From: Kordia jejudonensis
GTDB lineage: Bacteria > Bacteroidota > Bacteroidia > Flavobacteriales > Flavobacteriaceae
DNA length: 64,000 nt
Assembly (NCBI RefSeq): GCF_001005315.1
Contig: NZ_LBMG01000008.1
Span: forward strand, 62,001 to 126,000
Direction: 5' to 3'
In this document: positions 37,548 through 44,691 of the stretch, one piece after another
Position numbering within the stretch: position 1 is the first letter of the stretch
Layout: each line of letters opens with the position of its first letter
Made by a program: the position numbers and the translations under genes
Notes under the pieces: model-generated
The model's input: the letters and a program-made list of their open reading frames with translations, nothing else
Database searches by the model: none
Told to the model about the DNA's origin: nothing

Positions 37548-38051
37548 ATGACCGTTACGGGAAATATTATCCTCAATCATCAGCAAATTCAACATAAAAC
37601 ACGTCGAATTGCGTATCAAATTTTAGAATCTAATGTAAATGAAAAAGAAATCATTGTCGCAGGAATTGCAACGAATGGTTTTGTATTTGCACAAAAGATA
37701 AAAGATGAGTTGGAAAAAATTTCTTCAGCTGTAATTACCTTGTGTGAAGTTAAAATTGACAAACAAAATCCACTTGAAGCCGTTACTACCTCGCTACCAA
37801 AAGAACAATACTCCAATAAGCCTTTGGTGTTAATTGATGATGTCCTAAACTCAGGAACAACATTAATTTATGGCGTAAAGCACTTTTTAGACGTTCCTTT
37901 GAAGAATTTCAAAACGGCGGTATTAGTGAATAGAAATCATAAAAAATACCCTATAAAAGCCGATTTTAAAGGTATTTCATTATCAACGTCTATCTTAGAG
38001 CATATTGATGTTGTTTTTGAAGAAGGTCAGAATAAAGCATTTCTAATTTAA
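37548..38051 (+). CDS. Phosphoribosyltransferase (PyrR-like)
   Basis: A 167-residue protein with the type I PRTase fold and the PRPP-binding motif VLIDDVLNSGTTL at 94-106, preceded by VAGIATNGFVFAQKI. This combination is usual for uracil/hypoxanthine PRTases and PyrR-type proteins, so the nucleobase substrate cannot be fixed. It converges with aroK and their 3' ends overlap by 9 nt. Confidence 0.88.
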   Translation: MTVTGNIILNHQQIQHKTRRIAYQILESNVNEKEIIVAGIATNGFVFAQKIKDELEKISSAVITLCEVKIDKQNPLEAVTTSLPKEQYSNKPLVLIDDVLNSGTTLIYGVKHFLDVPLKNFKTAVLVNRNHKKYPIKADFKGISLSTSILEHIDVVFEEGQNKAFLI

Positions 38052-38558
38052 AACTGCCTTTATTTCTTCCACTAAAGTGTCCACTGATTTTTTATCGGTC
38101 AGTATGGTATGTGTTGCTTTTTGGTAGAATGCATTCCGTTCAAACAGATGTTTTCCAATAAATTCTGGCAAATCTTCGTCTGCAATTTCGGTAATTAAAG
38201 GACGTGTTGCTTTTTCATCCTTCACTCTATTGATAATTTCAGAAATAGACGTTTGCAGATAGATAGTATGTTGTGTATATGCATGAAGCAACTCCATATT
38301 TCCAGCATAGCAAGGTGTGCCTCCGCCAAGCGAAACAATAATGTCTTCTTTTTTCTCTAAAATTTCTTTCAAGTAGTGATGTTCTTTCATGCGAAAATAG
38401 ATTTCTCCTTTCGATTCAAAAATTTCACGAATCGTAGTTTCTTCTTTTTCTTCAATAAAATGATCCAAATCAACTACTGGAAGTTTCAATGCTTTTCCTA
38501 GTAATTTAGAAACAGAACTCTTTCCACTTGCCATATATCCTAAAAGTACAATTGTCAT
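38043..38558 (-). CDS. aroK: Shikimate kinase
   Basis: A 171-residue enzyme phosphorylating shikimate in aromatic amino-acid synthesis. P-loop GYMASGKS at 7-14, the DLDHFIEEKEETTIREIFES region with the substrate Asp and Walker Asp residues, FRMKEHHYLKEI, IIVSLGGGTPCY and the lid RPLI. Length is normal. The last 9 nt overlap the convergent PRTase gene. Confidence 0.95.
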   Translation of the reverse strand: MTIVLLGYMASGKSSVSKLLGKALKLPVVDLDHFIEEKEETTIREIFESKGEIYFRMKEHHYLKEILEKKEDIIVSLGGGTPCYAGNMELLHAYTQHTIYLQTSISEIINRVKDEKATRPLITEIADEDLPEFIGKHLFERNAFYQKATHTILTDKKSVDTLVEEIKAVLN

Positions 38559-38635
38559 ATTTGCATTATAATTAATTTATTTTTAAGCGCTTACAAAAAT
38601 CCGAAAAAAAAAGATAAAATTATATTAAAAAAGAC

Positions 38636-38665
38636 TTGAAAAATAAAATTATGATGTTATATTTG
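38636..38665 (+). promoter_or_regulatory. Promoter of the tRNA operon
   Basis: TTG at 38636-38638, a 19-nt gap and TATATTTG at 38658-38665 form a very good Bacteroidota -33/-7 promoter. The first tRNA starts 40 nt downstream. Confidence 0.85.
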
Positions 38666-38704
38666 CACCCGCATTCAGGGAATTATTTATAATTCATTTT
38701 GAAT

Positions 38705-38777
38705 GACCTGGTAGCTCAGTTGGTAGAGCATCTCCCTTTTAAGGAGAGGGTCCTGGGTTCGAGCCCCAGCCAGGTCA
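38705..38777 (+). tRNA. tRNA-Lys (anticodon UUU), copy 1
   Basis: 73 nt. The acceptor stem GACCTGG pairs with CCAGGTC, discriminator A. D-arm AGCTCAGTTGGTAGAGC. The anticodon loop CTTTTAA within TCTCC/GGAGA gives UUU. T-loop GGTTCGAGCC. No CCA is encoded. Confidence 0.98.
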
Positions 38778-38802
38778 CAACGTACAAATTATCAAGGTCT
38801 AT

Positions 38803-38875
38803 GACCTGGTAGCTCAGTTGGTAGAGCATCTCCCTTTTAAGGAGAGGGTCCTGGGTTCGAGCCCCAGCCAGGTCA
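38803..38875 (+). tRNA. tRNA-Lys (anticodon UUU), copy 2
   Basis: Identical in sequence to the copy at 38705-38777, and separated from it by 25 nt, so a recent duplication or kept identical by conversion. Same UUU anticodon and cloverleaf. A terminator follows immediately. Confidence 0.98.
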
Positions 38876-38877
38876 CA

Positions 38878-38902
38878 AAAGTTAAGCTATTGCTTAACTT
38901 TT
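38878..38902 (+). terminator. Terminator after the tRNA-Lys pair
   Basis: AAAGTTAAGC and GCTTAACTTT form a 10-bp stem with a 4-nt loop and a T-run, 2 nt after the second tRNA-Lys. tRNA-Leu downstream must be reached by readthrough or its own promoter. Confidence 0.9.
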
Positions 38903-38936
38903 TTGTTTTATATTTACTGTATAATTACAAGTATTT

Positions 38937-39020
38937 ACCGAAGTGCTGGAATTGGTAGACAGGCATGGTTGAGGGCCATGTGTTCATTAGAGCGTGTGGG
39001 TTCGACTCCCATCTTCGGTA
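38937..39020 (+). tRNA. tRNA-Leu (anticodon GAG)
   Basis: 84 nt, a class II tRNA with a long variable arm. The acceptor ACCGAAG pairs with CTTCGGT, discriminator A. The anticodon stem CATGG/CCATG encloses TTGAGGG, giving GAG. T-arm GTGGGTTCGACTCCCAT. No CCA is encoded. Confidence 0.97.
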
Positions 39021-39043
39021 CTAAAATTTTCCTCATAAAATTA

Positions 39044-39075
39044 AAAATCCCAACAGTTGTGTTGGGATTTTTTGT
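39044..39075 (+). terminator. Terminator after tRNA-Leu
   Basis: AAAATCCCAACA and TGTTGGGATTTT form a 12-bp stem around GTTG with a T-run after it, 23 nt beyond the tRNA. Confidence 0.92.
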
Positions 39076-39130
39076 TTTTTCGCAATAACTACCGCAATTA
39101 ATAGTTTTTTAATATTGAATTGTTATATAC

Positions 39131-40177
39131 TTATTTCTTTATGATCTTTTTTATCTGATATTCGTTAATTCTTAAAAAGTAGATTCCATTTTTTAAATCA
39201 CTAATATCAAGATTACTATTGTTTATTGTTTTACCTTTTAAAACGATCTTACCATTTATATCAGTAATTTTATAAGTAGCATTATCTTCGAGTCCTTTGA
39301 TGCTAAGAAGTCCTGATGTCGGATTAGGATAATATTCAAATGTTACTTTTTGAGCACTATTTTCGGTGCTTAAAGTTGTTAGATCAAATCTCGAAACTTT
39401 TGCTCCAAATTGTTCGGAAATGTATAGAAAATTATCCGTAACAATAATATCCCATGGAGTGTTAAGAGCGGAAACAACGTCTGTAATAGTTGGTGTAGTT
39501 TGTGTAACATCAAATCTTGAAACTTTACTCTCATTAGGTCTAGCTACGTATAAATAATTATCTTTAATTCTAATTCCTGCACCTCCAGACATAGGCGTTA
39601 CTTCAGTAATATTAGGATTTACTTGTGTAACATCTATTTTAGAAATACTGGTATTATTGTGTGAAAAATACAAATCATTTCCATAGAATGCTAATCCATT
39701 AACCCAGCCATTAATTCCTGTAACTACATCAGTCGGAGAAGGATTTGATTGAGAAATATCGATCTTAACAATTTTATTAGAAAATCTCAATGAAATATAT
39801 AAATCATTTCCACGTAATGCCAATCCAATTGGAGTATTTATTCCTGTTACTACATCTTCAGGAGATGAATTAGGATCACTAACGTCTATTCTTGTAACTT
39901 TACTGTCTGATACTTGTGGAATGTACAGATAATCGCCTATGAGCAATAAGAATCCTGGGAAACTTATATTTGTGAGATAATCGGTTGCTAAAGTTGTAGT
40001 TGTATCCGATAAATCCTTTTTCATTACTTTTTGATTCCCTACAGAACCTACATATAAGTCATTTCCATTTAGAGCTAAACCTACTGGATTTGATAAGCCC
40101 GTTACAACTGTAGTTGTTTGCGCAAAAGAATTGATTGTGATCACTAATAAAAAGTAGAATAGATACTGCTTTGTCAT
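39131..40177 (-). CDS. Secreted beta-propeller protein with T9SS sorting domain
   Basis: A 348-residue protein with a signal peptide (ends near INSFAQ). Residues ~25-260 contain six or so repeats of the type TGLSNPVGLALNGNDLYVGS, INTPIGLALRGNDLYISLRF, VNGLAFYGNDLYFSHNN and NTPWDIIVTDNFLYISEQFG, each near 40 residues. These look like NHL/SMP-30-type propeller blades. A T9SS type A domain ends the protein (FEYYPNPTSGLLSIKG ... LKNGIYFLRINEYQIKKIIKK). It is probably secreted to the surface. Ligand or enzyme activity is unknown. Confidence 0.87.
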   Translation of the reverse strand: MTKQYLFYFLLVITINSFAQTTTVVTGLSNPVGLALNGNDLYVGSVGNQKVMKKDLSDTTTTLATDYLTNISFPGFLLLIGDYLYIPQVSDSKVTRIDVSDPNSSPEDVVTGINTPIGLALRGNDLYISLRFSNKIVKIDISQSNPSPTDVVTGINGWVNGLAFYGNDLYFSHNNTSISKIDVTQVNPNITEVTPMSGGAGIRIKDNYLYVARPNESKVSRFDVTQTTPTITDVVSALNTPWDIIVTDNFLYISEQFGAKVSRFDLTTLSTENSAQKVTFEYYPNPTSGLLSIKGLEDNATYKITDINGKIVLKGKTINNSNLDISDLKNGIYFLRINEYQIKKIIKK

Positions 40178-41013
40178 TGTTTTTTTGATTTGTTTTATTT
40201 AGTAGTATTACGGCATAAAAATAATGAATCGAAAATACAAATAGCCATTAAATATGCTATAATTCTCCTAAATTCTCTTACTTGTGATACTTTTAAAATG
40301 AAAGCTTCCTTTATTGCTTTCTTGTCGTATTATTAAACGATTTAGGAAGCGATTACTAATTCTAACTATTTTATGTGTACGCTTGGAAATTGCTCAAATG
40401 ATTGCGAAAAACAAACTGCATCAAGATGCGATTTTTAATTTAACAAAGTGCTTGATTTAGAAACGCTCGAAATCTGAAAGAATATTTGTGTCGTCCTAAA
40501 AAATCGCACCTGTTTTTAGAACGATCCAATTTTACGGCCAAGGTAATACATCTCCTGAGCTGTTTCTTGGAATTACAAAATATGACCACATTTCTTTAGA
40601 AAAATATTTTTGAAGCGCTGGTAATCTATCTAGTGGTTTACTGTCCAAACCCAACACGATCACAACCATTGTCTATTTGTCACTGTCACACAAATTAGAC
40701 AACAGTCCAAATCTTAAACATTTTAAGCGAGCTTCGGTTCGCTTTTTTTATGCCTCACTATATACTTTCACGTAAGTAGTTGCAAAATAACACTTTAACT
40801 GACGATATAAGATTACAACATTTAAAAAAAATTACAATGAACTATAAATCAAATAATTACATAAATTGTAGTATGTGATTCCTTCGTAATGTTGTAGTAT
40901 TGTTGTAATACAATTGAAATTCAAGCAATTACGATTTATGAATCCTGAGAAGTCATCTTTTTTTATGCTTAATCAATTGAGTATCTTGATGGAAACAATT
41001 AAAACTTTATATC
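40178..41013. other. Gene-poor region, possibly with decayed peptide genes
   Basis: About 0.84 kb with no confident gene. It contains a plus-strand terminator at 40725-40750 with no gene in front of it. There is also a 21-codon Cys-rich ORF (40373-40438, ending TASRCDF) and a 45-codon minus-strand ORF (40532-40669). None has a leader or a recognised family. The terminator resembles those after the peptide genes at 41014 and 22698 (GCGA...TTCGG...TCGC). This suggests a decayed relative once lay here. Confidence 0.5.
40725..40750 (+). terminator. Orphan terminator
   Basis: AAGCGA and TCGCTT, with an inner GC/TTCGG loop, followed by a T-run. There is no upstream gene that it could clearly serve. 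Confidence 0.75.
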
Positions 41014-41187
41014 ATGAAAAGAAAAGATTTAAAATCATTGAAATTAAACAAAAAGTCAATTTCAAATTTTAGTAGTAGAGAATTAAATGGAGGAATGTCT
41101 AGATCACAATGTGATTCACAATGCGGATATTCTTGTACGCCTGCGCTTTGTAAACCAAAAGGGCAGTTAGATGCACCATTAGGCTAA
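41014..41187 (+). CDS. Class I lanthipeptide-like precursor peptide
   Basis: A 57-residue peptide, shorter than a usual ORF cutoff. The leader MKRKDLKSLKLNKKSISNFS...LNGG (GG at 26-27) has the LNKKSISNF signature of Bacteroidota class I lanthipeptide precursors. The core MSRSQCDSQCGYSCTPALCK has four Cys with Ser/Thr between them, followed by a short tail ending APLG. A hairpin terminator begins 6 nt after the stop. No modification enzyme lies nearby. It is one of three such precursors in the window. Confidence 0.8.
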   Translation: MKRKDLKSLKLNKKSISNFSSRELNGGMSRSQCDSQCGYSCTPALCKPKGQLDAPLG

Positions 41188-41192
41188 TTGAT

Positions 41193-41220
41193 AATGCGAA
41201 CTTCGGTTCGCATTTTTTTT
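41193..41220 (+). terminator. Terminator of the 41014 peptide gene
   Basis: AATGCGAAC and GTTCGCATT form a 9-bp stem with a TTCG tetraloop and eight T. Confidence 0.93.
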
Positions 41221-41239
41221 GTTTGTTTCATCTGTTTTA

Positions 41240-41542
41240 CTAAGTAATTACAGTAAACATAGAAATAATAAATAGCAAACCATATAAACCGCAAACAACA
41301 CTTGCTATCCAAAATTGATAGTTTCTCGGATATTTGTTCAATATACTTATCAATAGAAATACAAACGTCAAGCACCACAAAAAGGCACATATGATTCCAA
41401 AACACAGCATCACTGTTGAAAAACGAAGTGCATCCTGTGTCAGCGAATTAAAATTGACCGTAAGAATAAATTGAATGATATTTATAATCACAATCCAAAT
41501 TGAAAAGTGAAATGCCCATTTGTTAACGTTCCCTATTTTCAT
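41240..41542 (-). CDS. Small membrane protein, function unknown
   Basis: A 100-residue protein with three hydrophobic segments (about 12-32, 45-68, 78-98). No family recognised. It lies 21 nt downstream of the XRE regulator gene on the same strand, so it is probably the third gene of the DUF2975-XRE unit. Confidence 0.65.
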   Translation of the reverse strand: MKIGNVNKWAFHFSIWIVIINIIQFILTVNFNSLTQDALRFSTVMLCFGIICAFLWCLTFVFLLISILNKYPRNYQFWIASVVCGLYGLLFIISMFTVIT

Positions 41543-41563
41543 TAGTATTTTTAGTTTCTAAAG

Positions 41564-41767
41564 TTATTCAATATATTCCAAAATATCGCCTGGTTGACAA
41601 TCCAATGCTTTACAAATTGCGCTCAACGTACTAAACCGAACGGCTTTTGCTTTGCCATTTTTTAGTATAGAAAGGTTAGACAACGTAACTTCTACGCGTT
41701 CTGAAAGTTCGTTTAATGACATTTTTCGTTTTGCCATCATTACATCTAAATGTACTACAATTGCCAT
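41564..41767 (-). CDS. XRE-family HTH regulator
   Basis: A 67-residue Cro/C1-type HTH protein (LDVMMAKRKMSLNELSERVE, TLSNLSILKNGKAKAVRFST, LSAICKALDCQPGDILEYIE), the small YozG-like type. It begins 2 nt after the DUF2975 gene stop. DUF2975 membrane protein plus small XRE regulator is a common pair in Bacteroidota and Firmicutes. The target is probably its own operon. Confidence 0.9.
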   Translation of the reverse strand: MAIVVHLDVMMAKRKMSLNELSERVEVTLSNLSILKNGKAKAVRFSTLSAICKALDCQPGDILEYIE

Positions 41768-41769
41768 GA

Positions 41770-42291
41770 TTATACGGTTAAATCATTTTCTGCTTGCATA
41801 ACTGCTCCTTTTTTAAACAATTGCGCCAACACATATACCAATCCTGCCAAGAAGATAAATTCTCCAGCGATAAGTTCAGCCTCAATACCAGCATTTGCAT
41901 TAATAATTCCGACATGTACATTGTGTAGAATAGCCAAAATTCCCACACCTAAAATTGTGTAACTTATTTTATGTAATAATTGGACAACTTCTGCACTAAA
42001 TGGTTTTTCAATATTGATACTACTTAGCAGTTTTGCACCAAACAAAGCAATATATGCCTGCATAAGATACATGATTACATAATACATCACTATAATTGTA
42101 TACTGAACAAAATTGTAGGCTTCATAGCGTGACAAATCCATTCCTTTGTATAAGTCTTTTGCTGCTTCAGGATTATTTGTGCTGATTCCATAAGACATAA
42201 TAATTGCTCCGGCTTTAATCAGTAATCCGATAAAGGCAATCCATGCAAGCAAGCGCATGATTTTTAATATATTTTTGGCTGTTGAATTCAT
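41770..42291 (-). CDS. DUF2975 membrane protein
   Basis: A 173-residue protein with four hydrophobic segments (near 10-32, 62-90, 108-130, 138-160), matching the DUF2975 plan. It is cotranscribed with the XRE regulator directly downstream (2-nt gap). The membrane protein might sense a signal for the regulator, but no function has been shown for the family. Confidence 0.85.
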   Translation of the reverse strand: MNSTAKNILKIMRLLAWIAFIGLLIKAGAIIMSYGISTNNPEAAKDLYKGMDLSRYEAYNFVQYTIIVMYYVIMYLMQAYIALFGAKLLSSINIEKPFSAEVVQLLHKISYTILGVGILAILHNVHVGIINANAGIEAELIAGEFIFLAGLVYVLAQLFKKGAVMQAENDLTV

Positions 42292-42387
42292 AATGCTGTG
42301 TTTAATACATCAAATTACGGTAAAAATTTATTGATAAACAATAAATTTTTATTCTTTTTAAATAATATCATCAATTCTTCAAAAAAG

Positions 42388-42413
42388 AAAAGCGAGCCGT
42401 GTAGCTCGCTTTT
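42388..42413 (-). terminator. Terminator of the lipocalin-like gene
   Basis: AAAAGCGAGC and GCTCGCTTTT form a 10-bp stem with a 6-nt loop. On the minus strand it is followed by CTTTTTT and lies 19 nt beyond the stop of the gene at 42433. Confidence 0.9.
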
Positions 42414-42432
42414 AAGTTCTTTGAATCTATTT

Positions 42433-42798
42433 TTACTCTATTCTCTTCAAATATACTTTTCGTCCAGATCCTATGTCTAAACTGATCGTTTTTCCGTCAA
42501 TCCAATTCACTACAAATGTTCCTTCTCCTGGGCGTTTTTCTTCAGAACTAATTGATACTTCTTTCGTTTCTGTATTGTATTCCCAATTTCCTGTTCTGTT
42601 AGTCGTATCAAGTGTATTTCCTCCTATTAAAACTCCATCTTTTTGAAAATCCATCCAGCGACCACTGGTATCTCTCACTTCTCCTTCTCCACTTTGCATT
42701 TTAAACAATTCCCACTTTCCAACTAATGATTCATTGGTTTGAAAAGATAGAAAGCTGAAAATAGCGGCAAGTACAAATACAATTTTTATATTTTTCAT
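42433..42798 (-). CDS. Small secreted lipocalin-like protein
   Basis: A 121-residue protein with a signal peptide (ends near FLSFQ). The mature part (LVGKWELFKMQSGEGEVRD, RWMDFQKDGVLIGGNTLD, TGNWEYNTETKEVSISSEE, VVNWIDGKTISLDIGSGRKV) has the W-E-x(n)-F-x(2)-DG-x(n)-G-x-W pattern of lipocalin-like DUFs common in Bacteroidota. No Cys follows the signal, so it is soluble. Ligand unknown. Confidence 0.72.
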   Translation of the reverse strand: MKNIKIVFVLAAIFSFLSFQTNESLVGKWELFKMQSGEGEVRDTSGRWMDFQKDGVLIGGNTLDTTNRTGNWEYNTETKEVSISSEEKRPGEGTFVVNWIDGKTISLDIGSGRKVYLKRIE

Positions 42799-42823
42799 GA
42801 TATTTTATGTGTTTTTAGTTATT

Positions 42824-42983
42824 GAACTCGTTTAAACTTTTTTAATTTGCTAAAAAATTGCTCTTTTCAGACCTGTTTTTACCTTTTTTTCGTTCCGTAA
42901 CGCTGCTATGAAACTCAAAAAAGCTGTCAACAGAACTTAAAACTGCTAATTTTCGCCTAAATCCGAAAAGTTTAAACGAGTTC
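42824..42983. repeat. MITE-like element with 18-bp inverted ends
   Basis: GAACTCGTTTAAACTTTT at 42824-42841 is exactly complemented at 42966-42983, giving a 160-bp segment bounded by 18-bp perfect inverted repeats, each holding the palindrome GTTTAAAC. ATT flanks both ends, which fits a 3-bp target duplication. A 47-codon ORF (42842-42985, minus, starting MNSFKLFGFRRKLAV) spans it end to end. I have an impression of having seen this peptide as a repeated fragment in related genomes, but it cannot be verified here. Confidence 0.7.
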
Positions 42984-43088
42984 ATTTTAATACGTAGCTA
43001 AGATCAAACTTTTTGTGAATATATAGGTAATGAAATTAGCCACAATTTATAAAATTACAGAAATTCTGTATTTTTGGTTTTGTTTTTA

Positions 43089-43697
43089 TTATTGTTTGCG
43101 TTCTTCCTCCGCTTTGTCCATTTTTATATATTCTTGATATGCTTTTTCTTGCAACTCTTTATTGTTAGGATCTTTGAGCAACGCTTTTTCTGCTTCAAGA
43201 TATGATGTTGAACAATCTTTACATTGCATTTCAAGCAACGTTTCTTGTGGTAAGTACAGCAAAAACAAACCGATAAGACCTGTAATTCCAATTCGCAACA
43301 AAATATACGAATACACTTTATGAAATGATATTCCTTTTTTGAGTACAATGACAATTACAATAATTCCTGTAAAAATCAATCCGTTTTGCAAATTTATATA
43401 TCCATAAGGCCAACGTTGAAATACAAACAAAATCCCTATAATTACTATGGAAAGTACCCATCCAGTTCCAATAATGCCAATCATTCGCCAAATACTAATA
43501 CCTTTAAAAGATTCTTTTTTTAAGAAGCTTCGAAAAGAAATTCCATTCAGCAATGCAAAACCAAAAGTAGTATAGAGTAACACTAACAAAAGTGTTGAAA
43601 GCGTTAATATCATTGAACTATACGGGAAAGCCGTAAACAATCGTAAAACCATGAATGCTATGATGGTAACTGCTAAGATTTTTTCAAGTTTTTTCAT
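43089..43697 (-). CDS. Membrane protein, function unknown
   Basis: A 202-residue protein. Five to six hydrophobic segments up to about residue 150 are followed by a soluble tail with two Cys (MQCKDCSTSYLEAEKALLKD) and a charged helix (QEKAYQEYIKMDKAEEERKQ) that looks like a TPR-type helix pair. No family recognised. It is a lone minus-strand gene between the MITE-like element and a divergent small membrane gene. Confidence 0.6.
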   Translation of the reverse strand: MKKLEKILAVTIIAFMVLRLFTAFPYSSMILTLSTLLLVLLYTTFGFALLNGISFRSFLKKESFKGISIWRMIGIIGTGWVLSIVIIGILFVFQRWPYGYINLQNGLIFTGIIVIVIVLKKGISFHKVYSYILLRIGITGLIGLFLLYLPQETLLEMQCKDCSTSYLEAEKALLKDPNNKELQEKAYQEYIKMDKAEEERKQ

Positions 43698-43784
43698 ATA
43701 CTATTTTAAAGGCTGAAAATACTAAAAAAGATATGTTTTTCATCTTATGGAACAGATCAAATTACTTTTAGTATATTTACTTCA

Positions 43785-44036
43785 ATGCAATTCTACATAA
43801 AACATTTACTTACTTTTTTAAAAGCAGCTGCCATTTCCTTACTATTTGGCGCTTCTTGGGCAATTACATTCTACAAACTTGATGAAATAGCCGTTGATCA
43901 TTTACATAATTACAGAAGCGATTTCTTCTTAGAAATTATCATATTCTTCTTTAGCGGATTGGTTGGTGCATTTTTATTTTTTGTCTTAATTAGATGTATA
44001 GAATTTGTCGCTTCATCAGTGTATTCAAAATCGTAA
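43785..44036 (+). CDS. Small two-helix membrane protein, function unknown
   Basis: An 83-residue protein with hydrophobic segments near 8-30 and 48-75. No family is recognised. It is transcribed divergently from the membrane protein at 43089-43697 (87-nt gap). A hairpin terminator lies 160 nt downstream. Confidence 0.5.
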   Translation: MQFYIKHLLTFLKAAAISLLFGASWAITFYKLDEIAVDHLHNYRSDFFLEIIIFFFSGLVGAFLFFVLIRCIEFVASSVYSKS

Positions 44037-44197
44037 TTCATTTTGAAAATAAATAATCCATTGTTTTTCAACTAATTAAAAACAACTTAGGTATATCAAA
44101 ATTTACAAACTGTACTTCCTTGTGAATAGTACATGTATTTTATTGACAGACGATTTTGAATTGAAATGGTAGAAAAAGCTACTATTTTTACCTGAAT

Positions 44198-44232
44198 AGA
44201 TCGTTATTTATAAATAGCGATCTTCTTTTGTT
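44198..44232 (+). terminator. Terminator before the lanthipeptide-like precursor
   Basis: AGATCGTTATTTA and TAAATAGCGATCT form a 13-bp stem with one G-T pair and almost no loop, followed by TCTTTTGTTTT. Confidence 0.75.
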
Positions 44233-44286
44233 TTATAACAATCTGTTTGTTTGTAATTTTAGGCAAACCATAAAAATTATAATACC

Positions 44287-44532
44287 ATGAAAAAACAAAA
44301 ATTAAATGGGTTACACCTAAAGAAGCAAGTTGTTTCAGCTTTAAATCAAGAAAACATTGTTGGTGGAGCTGATGAAAAATTCACGCAAACTTGCGCAAGA
44401 CCTATTGGGAATTGCACAATTGCACTAACAGTACAACCAGCTGTTTGCCAAACATTACCAAGACCATTAGGAAATTGTACGGTACAATATTCCATTCAAG
44501 TTTGGTGTCAATCACTTGATGTAAAATGCTAA
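44287..44532 (+). CDS. Class I lanthipeptide-like precursor peptide with duplicated core
   Basis: An 81-residue peptide. The leader MKKQKLNGLHLKKQVVSALN...IVGG (GG at 27-28) matches the Bacteroidota class I precursor signature (LKKQVVSAL, GG). The core has six Cys and repeats itself: CARPIGNCTIALTVQ...C and PRPLGNCTVQYSIQ...C, about 20 residues apart, then a C-terminal Cys. Many Thr and some Ser are available for dehydration. A terminator follows 17 nt after the stop. No LanB/LanC nearby; the next gene is the CarH-like regulator of the carotenoid operon, most likely unrelated. Confidence 0.82.
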   Translation: MKKQKLNGLHLKKQVVSALNQENIVGGADEKFTQTCARPIGNCTIALTVQPAVCQTLPRPLGNCTVQYSIQVWCQSLDVKC

Positions 44533-44549
44533 ACACCCAGTAATGCTAA

Positions 44550-44577
44550 AAAAGTTGTCCATATGGACAACTTTTGT
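44550..44577 (+). terminator. Terminator of the 44287 peptide gene
   Basis: AAAAGTTGTCC and GGACAACTTTT form an 11-bp stem with an ATAT loop. It separates the peptide gene from the carotenoid regulator. Confidence 0.9.
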
Positions 44578-44691
44578 GCTCTATCGATTTTATTTAGAAT
44601 GATTCTTATTAGCGGAGAAATGGATAATTTGGCTAAAAAATAGATAAAAAGCACTATTTTTGTTGAAGTTGCTAAAAAAAAGATTGAACAA

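Noticed and set aside
40373-40438. 21-codon Cys-rich ORF as a further lanthipeptide core
   Set aside because: It has no leader and an in-frame stop lies 30 nt upstream, so it cannot be a working precursor as it stands.
40532-40669. 45-codon minus-strand ORF (MVVIVLGLDSKPLDRLPALQ and onward, ending VLPWP)
   Set aside because: The composition is protein-like, but there is no family, ribosome-binding site or terminator and it lies in a decayed stretch; kept only as a note.
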